Assembly (NCBI GenBank): GCA_949737515.1
Contig: CATJCP010000295.1
Location: 1-33,330 of the forward strand
Length of the DNA stretch: 33,330 bases
Direction: 5' to 3'
From: an uncultured Oscillospiraceae bacterium
Lineage (GTDB): Bacteria > Bacillota > Clostridia > Oscillospirales > Ruminococcaceae
Position numbers and translations under genes: made by a program. How positions within the stretch are numbered: position 1 is the first letter of the stretch; each line of letters opens with the position of its first letter. Under the pieces are notes generated by a model that had not been told where the DNA came from, did not search any database, and saw only the letters and a list, made by a program, of their open reading frames with translations. Of the stretch, positions 32,908 to 33,330 are shown in pieces.

Positions 32908-33154
32908 ATGCCAATGAAACCATCTTATAAAATCACGTCAATCCTATTATTGGCTTGCCTTTGCGTCCTCTCTGCCATGGTATGCGTTTCGGTGGGGACG
33001 GTATCCTATACCATCCCGGAGGTGGTTCAGGGGCTGATCAATGCCGATTCCCCGTCGCGGCTGATTATCTGTCCGCCTGCCCCGGATACCCTGCGGCGGC
33101 ATGGGGGGCGTCTGTTTGCCGCTGGCTGGATGTATCCTCCAGGGAGTGATTAGG
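32908..33154 (+). pseudogene. FecCD-type iron-complex ABC permease, frameshifted N-terminal fragment
   Basis: An ATG at 32908 with GGAAGGGAG upstream opens a frame with a first membrane segment (ILLLACLCVLSAMVCVSVGTV) and SYTIPEVVQGL, the usual N-terminus of FecCD-family permeases. After SRLII the match moves to another frame, where VRLPR (from 33071) and then GCILQGVIR continue the family pattern (RLPR followed by an ILQG-type helix) up to a stop at 33155. A one-base-type frameshift near 33062-33073 is therefore present. The remaining two-thirds of the permease is missing, replaced by transposase sequence. Not functional as read. Confidence 0.75.
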
Positions 33155-33155
33155 T

Positions 33156-33330
33156 AACTATCCAGTCATCGATCTGTTCCCTCGAAAGGTGATCGCATGG
33201 CATATCTCCGCAAAGCCGGATGTGGAGCTTGTCATGACCGCTTTCCAAAAGGCTTATGAGGCACGAAATGCACCAGATGGGCTCATGTTCCACTCCGACA
33301 GGGGCTCCCAGTATACAGCTTTCCGGCAGC
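33156..33330 (+). mobile_element. IS3-family transposase, integrase-core fragment (cut by window edge)
   Basis: The frame from 33156 to the right edge reads PVIDLFPRKVIAWHIS, then a segment ending LMFHSDRGSQYTAFRQ. These are the second and third parts of the DDE integrase core of IS3-type OrfB proteins, with the DLFxRK aspartate and the HSDRGSQYT aspartate. The first part of the protein and the left inverted repeat are absent: the transposase begins in mid-domain directly after the FecCD fragment. It is a 5'-truncated copy; the rest lies outside the window. Confidence 0.85.

Noticed and set aside
32708-32923. 72-codon N-terminal extension of the second LplB-like permease
   Set aside because: It covers the TATAAT promoter element and has no family similarity, while ATG 32707 has AGGAGG.
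1-33330. CRISPR arrays, tRNA or rRNA genes, phage genes, toxin-antitoxin pairs
   Set aside because: I looked for evenly spaced repeats, cloverleaf-like segments and the usual protein motifs and found none.

Overview
The window looks like part of a chromosome of a Gram-positive, Clostridia-type anaerobe, plausibly a gut Oscillospiraceae/Ruminococcaceae relative. This rests on strong AGGAGG-type ribosome sites, occasional TTG starts, LplB/LplC-type sugar ABC transporters with serine-rich lipoprotein binding proteins, membrane-anchored AraC regulators, and a LytTR/GHKL two-component pair. The assignment is from gene style only. From the left edge to about 32.7 kb every gene I accept is on the minus strand, so transcription runs from right to left.

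The largest unit runs from about 20.4 kb down to 2.2 kb. In order of transcription it holds two ABC permeases, two tandem near-duplicate solute-binding lipoproteins, an aldose 1-epimerase-like protein, a family 2 glycoside hydrolase, an aldo/keto reductase, a fucose/arabinose-isomerase-like protein and a divergent class II aldolase. After a perfect 14-bp inverted repeat come a PfkB sugar kinase, an M20 amidohydrolase, an MFS transporter and a membrane-bound AraC regulator. Together these make a complete-looking route: import a glycoside, hydrolyse it, equilibrate the anomers, isomerise aldose to ketose, phosphorylate, split by aldolase and reduce the aldehyde. The substrate cannot be read from the sequence. 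No ABC ATPase is present, so one must come from elsewhere. Below this unit (0-2.0 kb) lie a Rieske-type FAD oxidoreductase and the N-terminal part of a YyaL/DUF255 thioredoxin-domain protein.

The middle region (20.5-26.3 kb) holds an envelope-type cluster (LemA, DUF2207 protein, zinc-ribbon/SHOCT protein). Upstream of it, and separated by a clear terminator, is a LytTR response regulator/GHKL histidine kinase pair. The promoter region of that pair carries a 20-bp perfect palindrome and a 21-bp-spaced direct repeat, the geometry expected of LytTR binding sites.

The right region (26.5-32.7 kb) is a second LplB/LplC/binding-protein transporter operon, again followed by a large membrane-bound AraC regulator but without any enzyme. 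The right edge is the only plus-strand part and is degraded: a frameshifted N-terminal piece of a FecCD-type iron-complex permease is joined directly to the middle of an IS3-type transposase.

I see no CRISPR array, tRNA, rRNA or prophage. The most interesting material is the unassigned glycoside operon, with unusual residues in two of its enzymes, and the LytTR control region. I do not see a clear case of a wholly new system.
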